DNA of 64,000 bases, from assembly GCA_016720395.1 (NCBI GenBank), contig JADKKR010000002.1:124001-188000 (forward strand). The letters run 5' to 3'. This document shows positions 26,028 through 34,333 of the stretch, piece after piece. Within the stretch, counting starts at the first letter, position 1, and each line of letters opens with the position of its first letter. Position numbers and translations under genes: made by a program. The stretch is from Geobacteraceae bacterium (GTDB lineage Bacteria; Desulfobacterota; Desulfuromonadia; Geobacterales; Pseudopelobacteraceae). The notes beneath the pieces are model-generated. The model worked only from the letters and a program-made list of their open reading frames with translations, had not been told where the DNA came from and ran no database searches.

Positions 26028-27056
26028 TCATGGGCGTATCTCGACAACCGTGCCGTTCGGCACGACCTTTTCAATCTCCTCGATCTCCTCGTCGGTAACG
26101 GCAATACACCCTTTCGTCCAGTCAAGCTCGGCGTGCTGTTCACCAACCCATGAGAATCCGTTCTTGATCCCGTGGATCATGATGTCGCCGCCAGGGGAAA
26201 CGCCCAGCTCTCTTGCCCGCTTTTTGTCTTTTTCGCTCGGATAGGAGATATGCAGCGACAGGTGGAACTGGCTGTTCCTGTTCCGTGCATCGATCCGGTA
26301 GATCCCCTCCGGGGTCTTGTTATCACCCTGCCGTTCTTTCGGACCGTTCGGGTTACCTCCCAGGGCGACCTGGTAGGTCTTGAGGGCCCTGCCCTTTGAG
26401 AGAAGCGTCAGGCGCCGTTCTTTCTTTTCTATCAGGACCCTGTCTGCCGGGCCTTTCGGGATGATAACGATCTCTTTTTTCAGCGTCGTAATCTCAGCCT
26501 CTTTACCCTTGAGCTCCTGTTCGAGCGTTTCGACCTTTTGCTGCAGGGCGGAACTCTCATTGCCCCTGACCTGAAGATCCTGCCGGAGCGCCTCGATCTG
26601 TGCCTGCTGGGCGGCGATCGTCCGGTCCTTGGCAATGACGTTGCCGATGTTGAACACCATCAGCTCACTGTCCTTCCTGTAGCCGCTCCCCGGGTACTCC
26701 TTGATGAGTCTGCTGAAACACTCCAGGGCCCGCTGATAATCCTTCTGTTCATTGCCCGGATAGGCATGGATGATGCCCATTTCGAACAGGACCCGGTCGC
26801 CCTCCGCGGGATTTTTTTCGATGATCTGCCGGTATGTTCCCAGGGAGGCCGTGTACTCTCCCCTGCTGAAAAGATCGTTCGCCTCCAGAAAGGTCGGCCC
26901 GGGCTGATCGTTAAGGTGGCTGCAGCCGAAGCACAGCAGCGGCAGCAGTATGATGGCGGCGATGGACCGCTTGAGGTGCCGGGCCGTCATACGCCGCTGT
27001 GTAGTCGCATCCGGCATTGTGCCCGGTGCTATGATGTCTGGTAATCGCAGAAGCAT
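26028..27056 (-). CDS. L,D-transpeptidase lipoprotein with TPR-like and coiled-coil region
   Basis: 342 residues. An N-terminal hydrophobic segment ends in a lipobox (LLCFGC, Cys about 45). Residues about 55-135 look TPR/YbgF-like, 145-195 are coiled coil, and 205-342 are a YkuD catalytic domain with IMIHG and the active-site TKGCIAV cysteine motif. Such enzymes make 3-3 peptidoglycan crosslinks or attach Braun-type lipoproteins to meso-diaminopimelate. Third gene of the riboswitch operon, directly after an alanine-zipper lipoprotein that could be its substrate (inference). AAGGGA precedes the ATG by about six bases. Confidence 0.85.
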   Translation of the reverse strand: MLLRLPDIIAPGTMPDATTQRRMTARHLKRSIAAIILLPLLCFGCSHLNDQPGPTFLEANDLFSRGEYTASLGTYRQIIEKNPAEGDRVLFEMGIIHAYPGNEQKDYQRALECFSRLIKEYPGSGYRKDSELMVFNIGNVIAKDRTIAAQQAQIEALRQDLQVRGNESSALQQKVETLEQELKGKEAEITTLKKEIVIIPKGPADRVLIEKKERRLTLLSKGRALKTYQVALGGNPNGPKERQGDNKTPEGIYRIDARNRNSQFHLSLHISYPSEKDKKRARELGVSPGGDIMIHGIKNGFSWVGEQHAELDWTKGCIAVTDEEIEEIEKVVPNGTVVEIRP

Positions 27057-27087
27057 TGCTCATCCCTTGAAAGAGGCATCAGGAGCA

Positions 27088-27133
27088 GTCCGGGGGAAGC
27101 GGCAGGGCATCTGAAACCCTGCCGCTTCCCTTC
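27088..27133. repeat. long perfect hairpin between two operon genes
   Basis: Perfect 14-bp stem GGGAAGCGGCAGGG / CCCTGCCGCTTCCC with a nine-base loop (about 27094-27130). It lacks a T-run on the minus strand, so an mRNA-stabilising or partial-terminator role that sets lipoprotein above the last gene is more likely than full termination. Confidence 0.65.
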
Positions 27134-27175
27134 GGAGCGGTCACGACAACGCTGGCTGCTCCCCGTAACAACGAC

Positions 27176-27520
27176 TTACTTCTTCATCGATTTGCGGAAA
27201 ATCTCGTCGGCCTTCTTCGCTTTTTCGTCCGCGATTATCGCCTTGTCATCTGCGATCTTCGCCTTTTCATCCGCGATCCTGGCCCGCTCCTCGGCCATCT
27301 TGAGGGCGTTTTCCGCCCGGGCTGCGGCCGCCTCGGCCTTCAAGGTGGCTGCATCAGCGGCTGCCCTGGCAGCCTGCGCATCCTGCGCTGCCTGATCGGC
27401 TTTGGCACCGGTCGCCATCTGCTGCGACTGGACTTTCTCGAGGTCGCCTGTTGTCGCGCACCCTCCCAGCATACCGGCACACGCAAGCATCATTGAGGTT
27501 ACTACGAGACGCTTCATCAT
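27176..27520 (-). CDS. alanine-zipper (Lpp/OprI-like) outer-membrane lipoprotein
   Basis: 114 residues. The signal peptide ends in a lipobox (MLGGC, Cys about 21). Residues 38-110 are one continuous Ala-rich heptad helix with repeats of the form xIADEKAK, typical of Lpp/OprI trimers. The chain ends in KSMKK; a C-terminal lysine is how Braun lipoprotein is covalently joined to peptidoglycan by L,D-transpeptidases, two of which flank this gene. AAAGGAGGTGAT precedes tandem ATGs. Role as a peptidoglycan-tethering lipoprotein is inferred from sequence and context. Confidence 0.82.
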   Translation of the reverse strand: MMKRLVVTSMMLACAGMLGGCATTGDLEKVQSQQMATGAKADQAAQDAQAARAAADAATLKAEAAAARAENALKMAEERARIADEKAKIADDKAIIADEKAKKADEIFRKSMKK

Positions 27521-27546
27521 TCTGTATCACCTCCTTTCTCTTTCTG

Positions 27547-28866
27547 CTATCTCTTCCTGACAGGCTCGATCACTCTGCCATCCAGCTCCAGATCGATTTT
27601 CAGGCGCCTGGCGGCATCTTTTGCCTCTTTGCTATCACTGAAAGGTCCGGCAACGACCTGGTAGCCGCTGTCCTTTGCGATCACCCGGGCCGGGATGTGC
27701 GGACCCTGGTGGTTGATGATGGCGGCCAGCCTGACGGCTTCGGTCTCGTCACGCAGGTCGGCAGCCAGAACAGACCAGGCATCCGCTCTCAGTTCCGGTA
27801 TTTTAGGTCTGCCGTTTAATTCGCCCGGGTGCCTGATCTCCGGTGGGTCCGCAACCGCCTTCCCGCTTCCCGGCCTGATCTCGAAGATGGGGACCGGGAT
27901 CCCGCGAGCCTCGGCCAGTACCTTCTTGACCTTGTTCCAGTCAAGCGGGCGTCCGGACTCCTTTTCAAGAGCCTTCAGTTTTCTGTAGATCCTGTCGAGT
28001 TCGACCGAATCCGTGTCCTCGGCGGTGTCATGGACTTCCAGGTACATGACACCGTTGCTCTGGCCGAGGAGATAGGGCTGGTTAACAATGCTGACCGGCG
28101 ACTTGACCGGAGTGCTCTCGTAGAGCCGTTTCACGTCTTCCGGATAGAGCCGTACGCAGCCATTGGTTGCCCTGAGGCCGATGCTGGCCGGTTTATTGGT
28201 GCCATGGATCAGATAACTCTGGGCACTCAGATACAGAGCGTATTCCCCCAGGGGGTTCTGCGGCCCCGGCAGGACGGTCGCGGGGAGGGGATCTCCCTTT
28301 TTCAGATGAGCCTTGGCAATTGAAACGGGCACATGCCAGGTCGGCCGGGTGACCTTGCGCTCCACCCGCATGAGACCTTCTGGTGTGGGCCGGTCTTCTG
28401 CGCCGACACCAACCGGGTAGGTCACTACTGCCAGTGACCCCTTGGTCTCTTTGAACTGAAAGAGCCTCATTGCCGCCAGGTTGATCACGATGCCTTTCCG
28501 GGGAGCGTCCGGCAGAATAAAACTCATCGGCAGCAGGATGCGCTTGCCGGGCTCAGGCAGCCATATATCCACACCCGGATTAGCTGCACTGACTCCATTG
28601 AGCCCAAGGCTGAAGTGCCGTGCGATATCCGGCAGCGTATCCCCCTTTTCCAGGCGGACCGAGCGCGCCCGGCCGATGACATCCTCTCCTTTTGCGAGAG
28701 GAAACTCGTTTCGTACGACATGTTCTTCCAACTGCCGCGGGACAAACGGGGATTCCCCTTGAATCCGTGTCATTGCCGTACATCCCTGGAGAAAGGATAT
28801 GACGACGAGCAGCGTCATGAGGCGAAGCGTCGCGGGCAGGGATATCAGTTCAATGATTCGACGCAT
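27547..28866 (-). CDS. L,D-transpeptidase with LysM and SPOR domains
   Basis: 439 residues. A hydrophobic N-terminus ends in a lipobox (SFLQGC, Cys about 29). A LysM-like segment follows (SVRLEKGDTLPDIARHF, about 69-115), then a YkuD catalytic domain (about 122-265) with SYLIHGTN and the nucleophile in RATNGCVRLYPEDV. The C-terminal 75 residues form a SPOR-type peptidoglycan-binding domain (YQVVAGPFSDSKEAKDAARRL). It would crosslink peptidoglycan or tether lipoproteins in the periplasm. First gene behind the GEMM-I riboswitch. The start is the least certain point because no close ribosome binding site is visible. Confidence 0.88.
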   Translation of the reverse strand: MRRIIELISLPATLRLMTLLVVISFLQGCTAMTRIQGESPFVPRQLEEHVVRNEFPLAKGEDVIGRARSVRLEKGDTLPDIARHFSLGLNGVSAANPGVDIWLPEPGKRILLPMSFILPDAPRKGIVINLAAMRLFQFKETKGSLAVVTYPVGVGAEDRPTPEGLMRVERKVTRPTWHVPVSIAKAHLKKGDPLPATVLPGPQNPLGEYALYLSAQSYLIHGTNKPASIGLRATNGCVRLYPEDVKRLYESTPVKSPVSIVNQPYLLGQSNGVMYLEVHDTAEDTDSVELDRIYRKLKALEKESGRPLDWNKVKKVLAEARGIPVPIFEIRPGSGKAVADPPEIRHPGELNGRPKIPELRADAWSVLAADLRDETEAVRLAAIINHQGPHIPARVIAKDSGYQVVAGPFSDSKEAKDAARRLKIDLELDGRVIEPVRKR

Positions 28867-28958
28867 GGGGTCAGATACGGTCCTTTCAGTGGTGTATGTG
28901 TTCGTTCAGCCCGGATTGCGACGCCTGGCGTCGTCGGCAGAGACTGATGTGACGGCAT

Positions 28959-29072
28959 AAAAAAAGCCGGGGCCGAATATCGTATGGATATTTCGGCGAC
29001 CCGGCTGTCTCTAGCAGAGACCCTGTAGGCTTTCCGTCCCATTCTTGCGAATGGTTTAGTATTATCGTGTAA
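28959..29072 (-). promoter_or_regulatory. GEMM-I riboswitch (3',3'-cGAMP subtype likely) with terminator, controlling the L,D-transpeptidase operon
   Basis: Read on the minus strand it starts CACGATAATACTAAACC, then a GCAA-capped hairpin, GGGACGGAAAGCC, a second hairpin (GGGTCTCtgctaGAGAC) and GGGTCGCCGAAATATC, the same core as the riboswitch at 3857. The base equivalent to Vc2 G20 is again A, the cGAMP-type signature. The 3' strand is shared with a terminator: GCCGGGTCGCCGAAATATC pairs imperfectly with GATATTCGGCCCCGGC before TTTTTT (28959-29006). Ligand binding should switch the downstream genes ON. Confidence 0.87.
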
Positions 29073-29141
29073 CCAATGTAGTTAACTGTGCTGTGTCCGC
29101 GTGCATATTTGCCTCAACGGGGAGGCTTGTCAAGAAAATTT

Positions 29142-29567
29142 TCAAAACGGAATGTCGTCATCCTGGAACGGAGGTTCTTCGTAAGTGCCGGAGCCGGCGG
29201 GTTCGGAGGTGACGTCGCTGCCGCGGCGGTTTTCGCCTTTGGGAGACAACATCTGCATCTTGTCGCCGACGATATCTGTCGTGTAACGGTCATTGCCGCT
29301 TTTGTCCTGCCATTTTCTGGTCTGCAGCCGACCCTCGATATAGACGGTCTTGCCTTTAGAGAGATATTCACCGGCAATCTCGGCCAGTTTGCCCCACAGG
29401 GTGATATTGTGCCACTCGGTGCGCTCTTCCCACTCACCCGATTTTCCCTTGAACTTTTCGCTGGTGGCCAGGGAAAAGCTTGCCACAGCCTGACCCGAAG
29501 CCGTGTAGCGCACCTCCGGATCTTTGCCCAGATTTCCGATCAGCATCACTTTGTTAAGGCTTGCCAT
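29142..29567 (-). CDS. ssb: single-stranded DNA-binding protein
   Basis: 141 residues. The OB fold is recognisable from MASLNKVMLIGNLGKDPEVRYT, then EWHNITLWGKLAE and KGKTVYIEGRLQTRKW. The C-terminal tail ends in DDDIPF, the conserved acidic tip that recruits replication and repair proteins. GGGGGAT precedes the ATG by seven bases. It lies just upstream of the riboswitch on the same strand but is expected to be a separate transcript. Confidence 0.95.
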   Translation of the reverse strand: MASLNKVMLIGNLGKDPEVRYTASGQAVASFSLATSEKFKGKSGEWEERTEWHNITLWGKLAEIAGEYLSKGKTVYIEGRLQTRKWQDKSGNDRYTTDIVGDKMQMLSPKGENRRGSDVTSEPAGSGTYEEPPFQDDDIPF

Positions 29568-29757
29568 TGTTGATATCCCCCTTGCTCTGTCTCTCGCCTG
29601 TCATGATAAAAAGCCTCAATTTTTAGGTGCGGCAGAGGATACAACATCTTGCACGACAGGGCAAGAGCCGACTCCACATTTGCCTGTGGATAAAATTTGT
29701 CTTGCACAATGCGTGGTCTTTTGATATTTATTCTCCTCTTTAATGTCAGTTTTACAT

Positions 29758-29834
29758 GCGCTTGTAGCTCAGCTGGATAGAGCAACGGACTACGAATCCG
29801 TAGGTCGGGAGTTCGAATCTCTCCAAGCGCGCCA
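29758..29834 (+). tRNA. tRNA-Arg (anticodon ACG)
   Basis: The full cloverleaf can be drawn: acceptor GCGCTTG/CAAGCGC, D arm GCTC/GAGC, anticodon stem ACGGA/TCCGT around loop CTACGAA (anticodon ACG), T arm GGGAG TTCGAAT CTCTC, discriminator G and encoded CCA. Its 3' half is duplicated at 36003-36065, so it served as the integration site of the adjacent island; the duplicate restored the gene. Confidence 0.95.
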
Positions 29835-29852
29835 ATAAAATAAAGGGGTTAC
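29790..29852 (+). repeat. left attachment-site direct repeat (attL) within tRNA-Arg
   Basis: 63 bases identical to 36003-36065, starting in the anticodon loop of tRNA-Arg, running through the 3' end and into the first arm of the terminator. An element integrated by site-specific recombination in a tRNA gene leaves exactly this pattern. Confidence 0.88.
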
Positions 29853-29876
29853 GGTTTTTGCCGTAGCCCCTTTTTC
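29843..29876 (+). terminator. terminator of tRNA-Arg
   Basis: Stem GGGGTTACGG/CCGTAGCCCC followed by TTTTT directly after the tRNA. A matching terminator with a changed loop follows the right repeat. Confidence 0.8.
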
Positions 29877-29997
29877 TTTGTCACGGGCCATAGACGGTCC
29901 TTTCATGTCCGACCGTCGAAGTCCATACCCATAGATTCATGTCTGGCAAGCATTTCCGGTGGCCGGCTCTCGGTCCGTCAGTCCTCTGTCCGCTACA

Positions 29998-30249
29998 TTA
30001 TGCCGCCATAGATTCCATTTCAGACTGAACAGTCGTAATTACTAATTTTCCCATAGCATCATCCAGAGTCTTGACCATCACCTCACTGGTGGTACGAAGG
30101 GTAGAATTTTGCAAATGAGCGTATGCCTTTTGTGTAACCGCTACCGATGAATGTCCAAGAACGTCCTTGATCTGGTAAATATCGAAATTAGCATTCACAA
30201 GCAACGAGGCAAAGGATCTCCTGAGGTCATGAGGTCTCAGGTCAGTAGT
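29998..30249 (-). pseudogene. tyrosine recombinase (integrase) 3' fragment
   Basis: About 83 codons remain open. They encode the C-terminal catalytic box of a tyrosine integrase: the HDLRRSFASLL motif (with the catalytic His and Arg), then IKDVLGHSSVAVTQKAYAHL, which includes the second His and the nucleophilic Tyr. The frame ends at a stop at 30250-30252, and the rest of the enzyme, including the first catalytic Arg, is missing. It adjoins the left att repeat, as an island integrase normally does. The island should therefore be unable to excise by itself. Confidence 0.85.
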
Positions 30250-30342
30250 CTATACCGGCTAACAATAATATCGCCAACACCCTACCAATCGTATTCTGTC
30301 ACTCAAATATGATAGCCTACCGGAAGGAGGCAATTATGATAT

Positions 30343-30459
30343 CTACATACGATAGACTATGGCAGTGATTACTTGCTGCATGGTGATGGAGTAGAGGATA
30401 TCTGAGGCGGGACTATCTATGAGGCGGGATAGGTAGGATACGATTTCAGTGTGTGTCAC
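30343..30459 (-). CDS. possible 38-residue small protein with GTG start
   Basis: A strong ribosome binding site (GAAAGGAGGTGA) is followed by ATGTGA. The ATG is stopped at once by TGA, but GTG two bases on opens a 38-codon frame starting MTHTEIVSYLSRLI. A terminator-like hairpin lies just upstream. It could be a remnant excisionase or leader peptide of the island, or chance. Confidence 0.3.
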   Translation of the reverse strand: MTHTEIVSYLSRLIDSPASDILYSITMQQVITAIVYRM

Positions 30460-30492
30460 ATGGGTTCACCTCCTTTCAGTTTGGATTGTGGT

Positions 30493-30526
30493 CAAAAAAA
30501 GCCCCAAGGCTGAGTGCCAAGGGGCT
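30493..30526 (-). terminator. rho-independent terminator or attenuator on the minus strand
   Basis: AAGCCCC...GGGGCTT stem followed on the minus strand by seven T. No gene now precedes it, so it is either an attenuator ahead of the small frame at 30343-30459 or left over from a deleted gene. Confidence 0.65.
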
Positions 30527-30652
30527 TGATAAGAAAAACCTTATCTGATAAAGAGAATCTTATGGTTTACATATGCCAAAGACGCTTGTAGCGACCGTGA
30601 TAAGATCTACTAGTGGGAGCGATGCTACAGAGGGAACTCGAAAGGAGCGCGA

Positions 30653-31519
30653 ATGCGATTGATCATGCCTGTTGTGATTCTTCTTTTATCCCTCTTATCG
30701 GGGTGCGTTCGCGCCCACCTCATCATCGACGCCGACGGACCTGTATATTACCCGAAAACTCCACAGGGAGCATCTACTGTCGATGCTGCGGAAAAGGAAT
30801 TGTCCCTCCTCCTTCAAAGGAGTCCTGTTAGAATTATCTATCATGCAACTGCCAAATTCCCAAATCTTACGGATTTGAAAAACTATGTGGATAATACAAA
30901 ACCTAGCCTAGGAAAGGCAACACACCTCTGGTACCAACCTGACGATCCGATTCTTCAGATTGATGCAGACGGCATCGATATTTCCCAAGGAAAGATGTAC
31001 CTCCCCATTTTCCCACTCTATTTAGAGGAATTACCTGGTAAACCGATCACACTTAAAGGTAAACGGATTCAGCTTCCGAACAGTATTGATGTTTATGTTA
31101 TCGACGGTGTAGAGAAGGCGCAGACGATTATGGACTATCTCTACTTTATCCAAAAGGAAATGGAATCGGAACGTCGCAACCATTTTGCTGATTTTGAGAA
31201 AAAGGCTACCGTATATCGCGGTCTTCCGACAAAACCACAAATGGGGGAAGAACAACGGAAACTTGTCGTACAGGCCAATGCGTTCACTCAACAGAAAAAT
31301 TATGATATGGCCATCGAGAAGTATCTGCAGGCCATTAAATTGGATTCCACCTCCTATCCTGCAGCCTACTATAATCTGGCCCTTCTGTATGCCCAGACGA
31401 ATAATCCTTACCGTGCAGTATTCCATATGGAGCACTACCTCCTCCTCGAACCAGATGCCAAGGACGCACGCAGCGCCCGGGACAAGATCTACGAGTGGGA
31501 AGGTCTGCTGCAGAAATAA
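30653..31519 (+). CDS. island lipoprotein with C-terminal TPR module
   Basis: 288 residues. Lipoprotein signal with lipobox LLSGC (Cys about 18). Residues about 25-175 form an unrecognised domain. From about 198 a TPR module follows: EEQRKLVVQANAFTQQKNY, then SYPAAYYNLALLYAQ, ending KDARSARDKIYEWEG. The same module, with the same ending, closes the next two genes, so they are paralogous cassette members. AAAGGAG lies five bases before the ATG. Probably anchored in the cell envelope; function unknown. Confidence 0.75.
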   Translation: MRLIMPVVILLLSLLSGCVRAHLIIDADGPVYYPKTPQGASTVDAAEKELSLLLQRSPVRIIYHATAKFPNLTDLKNYVDNTKPSLGKATHLWYQPDDPILQIDADGIDISQGKMYLPIFPLYLEELPGKPITLKGKRIQLPNSIDVYVIDGVEKAQTIMDYLYFIQKEMESERRNHFADFEKKATVYRGLPTKPQMGEEQRKLVVQANAFTQQKNYDMAIEKYLQAIKLDSTSYPAAYYNLALLYAQTNNPYRAVFHMEHYLLLEPDAKDARSARDKIYEWEGLLQK

Positions 31520-31531
31520 GGGAGAAATAAA

Positions 31532-33421
31532 ATGCAAAGTTTAGTACAGAGTGTGTTCTTTGTATTGCGACAGGTTGTTCTCTGTATGTCATTGGCAACG
31601 GCAGTGTTGGCTGCTGCAGAAGTTGACACTGACCGGTCAGGAGTTGAGCGTGGTGATGCCGCGCTGGCAAAAGCAGATTACCTGGGTGCGGCGCAAGCTT
31701 TTGTCAGAGCTTTTTCGGTCGGTGGTCGTGAACGGATTGAGCGGCTGATGACGGAAGATGAGGCTTTCCGAAAGGCGGTATGGGCGGCCGCTGAAAAGAA
31801 TGATCCCGATGCGCTTCTCCTGCGGGCTCGTGCATATAGTCTCGGCCAAGGGGTGCCAAAAAATCCGGCGGCTGCCGTTGAGTGGTGTCGGAAGGCGGTT
31901 GAACTGGGCCATCCCGGAGCGATGACACTGTACGGATATCTATACTCCGAAGGTGCAGGAATGCCGAAGGACGACACCGAAGCGGCAAAATGGTTTCGTA
32001 AGGCCGCGGAGCAGGGACACTCCGTGGCGCAATCCTATCTGGGTGCTTATTATGACAACGGCCGCGGCGTACCGAAGGACGAAGCCGAGGCGGCAAAGTG
32101 GTTTCAGAAGGCGGCGGAGCAGGGGTATTCCATTGGGCAATACAACCTGGGTATTCTTTACAGCAACGGTCGCGGCGTGCCCAAGGATGACACCGAAGCA
32201 GCGAAATGGTATCGCAAGTCTGCGGAACAGGGTTACTCCTTAGCGCAATACTATCTGGGTGTCTTTTACGAAACCGGGCGAGGCGTTACCAAGGACAATG
32301 CCGAGGCGGCAAATTGGTACCGCAAGGCGGCGGAGCAAGGTTACGCCATGGCACAATACAATCTGGGTACCTGTTATGATGCTGGTCGCGGCGTGCCGAA
32401 GGACGATGCCGAGGCAGCAAAATGGTACCGCAAGGCGGCGGAGCAAGGCTACGCTATGGCGCAAAACAGTCTGGGTGTCTTTTATGATAACGGACGTGGC
32501 GTGCTCAAGGATGACACCGAAGCGGCGAAATGGTTTCGCAAGGCAGCGGAGCAGGGTTATTCCGTGGCGCAATTACATCTGGGCATGTATTTTGATACCG
32601 GTCGTGTCGTGCCGAAGGACGCTGACGAGGCGGCGAAATGGTATCGTAAGGCGGCGGAGCAGGGGCACAGCATAGCGCAATACAACCTGGGTGCCTTTTA
32701 CGATACCGGGCGTAGCGTATCCAAGGACGATGTCGAAGCAGCGAAATGGTATCGCAAGTCTGCGGAACAGGGATATTCCGTAGCGCAGTACATGATGGGT
32801 GTCTTTTACTACGACGGGCGTGGCGTACCGAAAGACGATGTCGAAGCAGCAAAGTGGTTTCGCAAGGCAGCGGAGCAGGGGTATGTGTGGGCACAGGTGA
32901 ATTTCGGTACGCTGCGGGAGACCGGCCGTGGTATCCGAAAGGACGAGGCGGAAGCGGTATGGTGGTATTGGCAGGCGGCAGAACAGGGCAATGAAACGGC
33001 CCTAAAATATCTTAATGCAATGTTATCATCCGGTCGCGGTGTGTCGAAGGGACTGCTTAAAGCTGTAATGGCTTGGGATTCAATGTCTCCAGAATTCGAG
33101 TCGCAGGCGTCACGATATCGTGCACTATCAACCAGGCCACATATTATCGAAGAGCAACGGAAATATATTGTTCAGGCTAATGTATTAACCCAGCAAAAGG
33201 ATTACCAGGGTGCACTTGAATTTTACGGTAAGGTGCTGACTGTTGATCCGGTAAGTTATCCGGCAGCTTACTTCAATATGTCACTTCTTGCTGGTGAAAA
33301 GGGTCTTTATCGTTCCGCGATTGGTTTCATGCGTAAGTACCTTCTGCTTGCTCCCGCCGCGAAAGACGCCCGCAGCGCCCAGGATAAGATTTACGAGTGG
33401 GAGTTGATGCTGCAAAAATAG
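31532..33421 (+). CDS. exported Sel1-repeat protein with C-terminal TPR module
   Basis: 629 residues. A signal-like hydrophobic N-terminus (to about residue 30) is followed by eleven full and one partial Sel1 repeats of 36 residues (about 95-505) with consensus GRGVPKDDxEAAKWYRKAAEQGY. The last 95 residues repeat the TPR module of the flanking genes (EEQRKYIVQANVLTQQKDY ... KDARSAQDKIYEWEL). Sel1 solenoids mediate protein contacts, often in envelope or signalling complexes. The repeats are nearly identical at DNA level (108-bp period), so copy number could change by recombination. The start follows AGGGAG by seven bases. Confidence 0.82.
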   Translation: MQSLVQSVFFVLRQVVLCMSLATAVLAAAEVDTDRSGVERGDAALAKADYLGAAQAFVRAFSVGGRERIERLMTEDEAFRKAVWAAAEKNDPDALLLRARAYSLGQGVPKNPAAAVEWCRKAVELGHPGAMTLYGYLYSEGAGMPKDDTEAAKWFRKAAEQGHSVAQSYLGAYYDNGRGVPKDEAEAAKWFQKAAEQGYSIGQYNLGILYSNGRGVPKDDTEAAKWYRKSAEQGYSLAQYYLGVFYETGRGVTKDNAEAANWYRKAAEQGYAMAQYNLGTCYDAGRGVPKDDAEAAKWYRKAAEQGYAMAQNSLGVFYDNGRGVLKDDTEAAKWFRKAAEQGYSVAQLHLGMYFDTGRVVPKDADEAAKWYRKAAEQGHSIAQYNLGAFYDTGRSVSKDDVEAAKWYRKSAEQGYSVAQYMMGVFYYDGRGVPKDDVEAAKWFRKAAEQGYVWAQVNFGTLRETGRGIRKDEAEAVWWYWQAAEQGNETALKYLNAMLSSGRGVSKGLLKAVMAWDSMSPEFESQASRYRALSTRPHIIEEQRKYIVQANVLTQQKDYQGALEFYGKVLTVDPVSYPAAYFNMSLLAGEKGLYRSAIGFMRKYLLLAPAAKDARSAQDKIYEWELMLQK

Positions 33422-33437
33422 AAGGAGAGTAAATGAC

Positions 33438-34316
33438 ATGAAGTTGATCATACGTCTTCTGTGGTTGGTTGCATTGCTCCATATCGTGATATGCTTCGGT
33501 TGCGCGGTCAGCCGTCCTATGCCAACCGGTGAAAGTCTGCGGCCGGGGTTCGATGTCGTCTATCGGCCGGTGTCCATGCCCGAGCAGACCTGGAATGACG
33601 TGGTTGCCGCCTACAACTCCCATGATCGCTTTGACCGGGTCTGGCTGGCCATGAAGTTCGATTACCTGAAGCGCAGCAATTTCAACATCAGAAATTTCAA
33701 TTTTTTGGAAAACAGGGTTGAAATCACCTATGTTCCGGTTGAATCTGGCGACAATGTCGGCAGCAAAAATGTATTCACGCTTTACAACTATCAGTTGCTG
33801 AAAGCGGATCTAGCCGTCGAAATGGCGAGTGAGAGCAGTATCGACCAGTTCGCCATATTTATCCCCGGAGTTGTCGCGTTCAGGTGCCGAACTCTGGTTA
33901 CCGCAAGCAAGTTGGCAGATCTGCTCTACTTCAAGCAGATGCAGATGCAAAAGTTTATTGAAGAAAAAGAGCGGGGACTTGCTCTGTTTGCACCGGTTGC
34001 TGCCGAATATCGTTCCCTTTCGGTCAAACCTAACGTTTCAGAAGAACAAAGAAAGCTGATAGTTCAGGCAAATGCGTTGACCCAGCAGAAAAATTATCAA
34101 GAGGCGCTTGCACAATACAAAAAAGTTGTCGAGCTCAGCTTGACCTCTTATCCGGCCGCTTACTACAACCTGGCCCTGCTGGCAGCCCAGGAAAATCTGC
34201 CGGTTTCGGCAGTCTACTATATGAAGCGCTACCTGCTGCTGCTGCCGGATGCCAAGGACGCCCGCAGCGCCCAGGACAAGATTTACGAATGGGAATACCT
34301 CTACCAGAAGAAATAG
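33438..34316 (+). CDS. island lipoprotein with C-terminal TPR module (second)
   Basis: 292 residues. N-terminal lipoprotein-type signal (hydrophobic core, then CFGC, Cys about 22). The middle (about 30-190) has mixed beta-rich character and is only loosely like the first cassette gene. From about 200 the shared module appears: EEQRKLIVQANALTQQKNY, SYPAAYYNLALLAAQ, KDARSAQDKIYEWEY. It follows the Sel1 gene by 16 bases and runs into the next gene without a gap, indicating one operon. Confidence 0.75.
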   Translation: MKLIIRLLWLVALLHIVICFGCAVSRPMPTGESLRPGFDVVYRPVSMPEQTWNDVVAAYNSHDRFDRVWLAMKFDYLKRSNFNIRNFNFLENRVEITYVPVESGDNVGSKNVFTLYNYQLLKADLAVEMASESSIDQFAIFIPGVVAFRCRTLVTASKLADLLYFKQMQMQKFIEEKERGLALFAPVAAEYRSLSVKPNVSEEQRKLIVQANALTQQKNYQEALAQYKKVVELSLTSYPAAYYNLALLAAQENLPVSAVYYMKRYLLLLPDAKDARSAQDKIYEWEYLYQKK

Positions 34317-34333
34317 CGGCACTTGGGGACAAC

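Noticed and set aside
31815..33050. regular direct repeats, as in a CRISPR array
   Set aside because: The 108-bp units are contiguous and coding (Sel1 repeats) with no spacers. No CRISPR array or cas gene is seen in the window.
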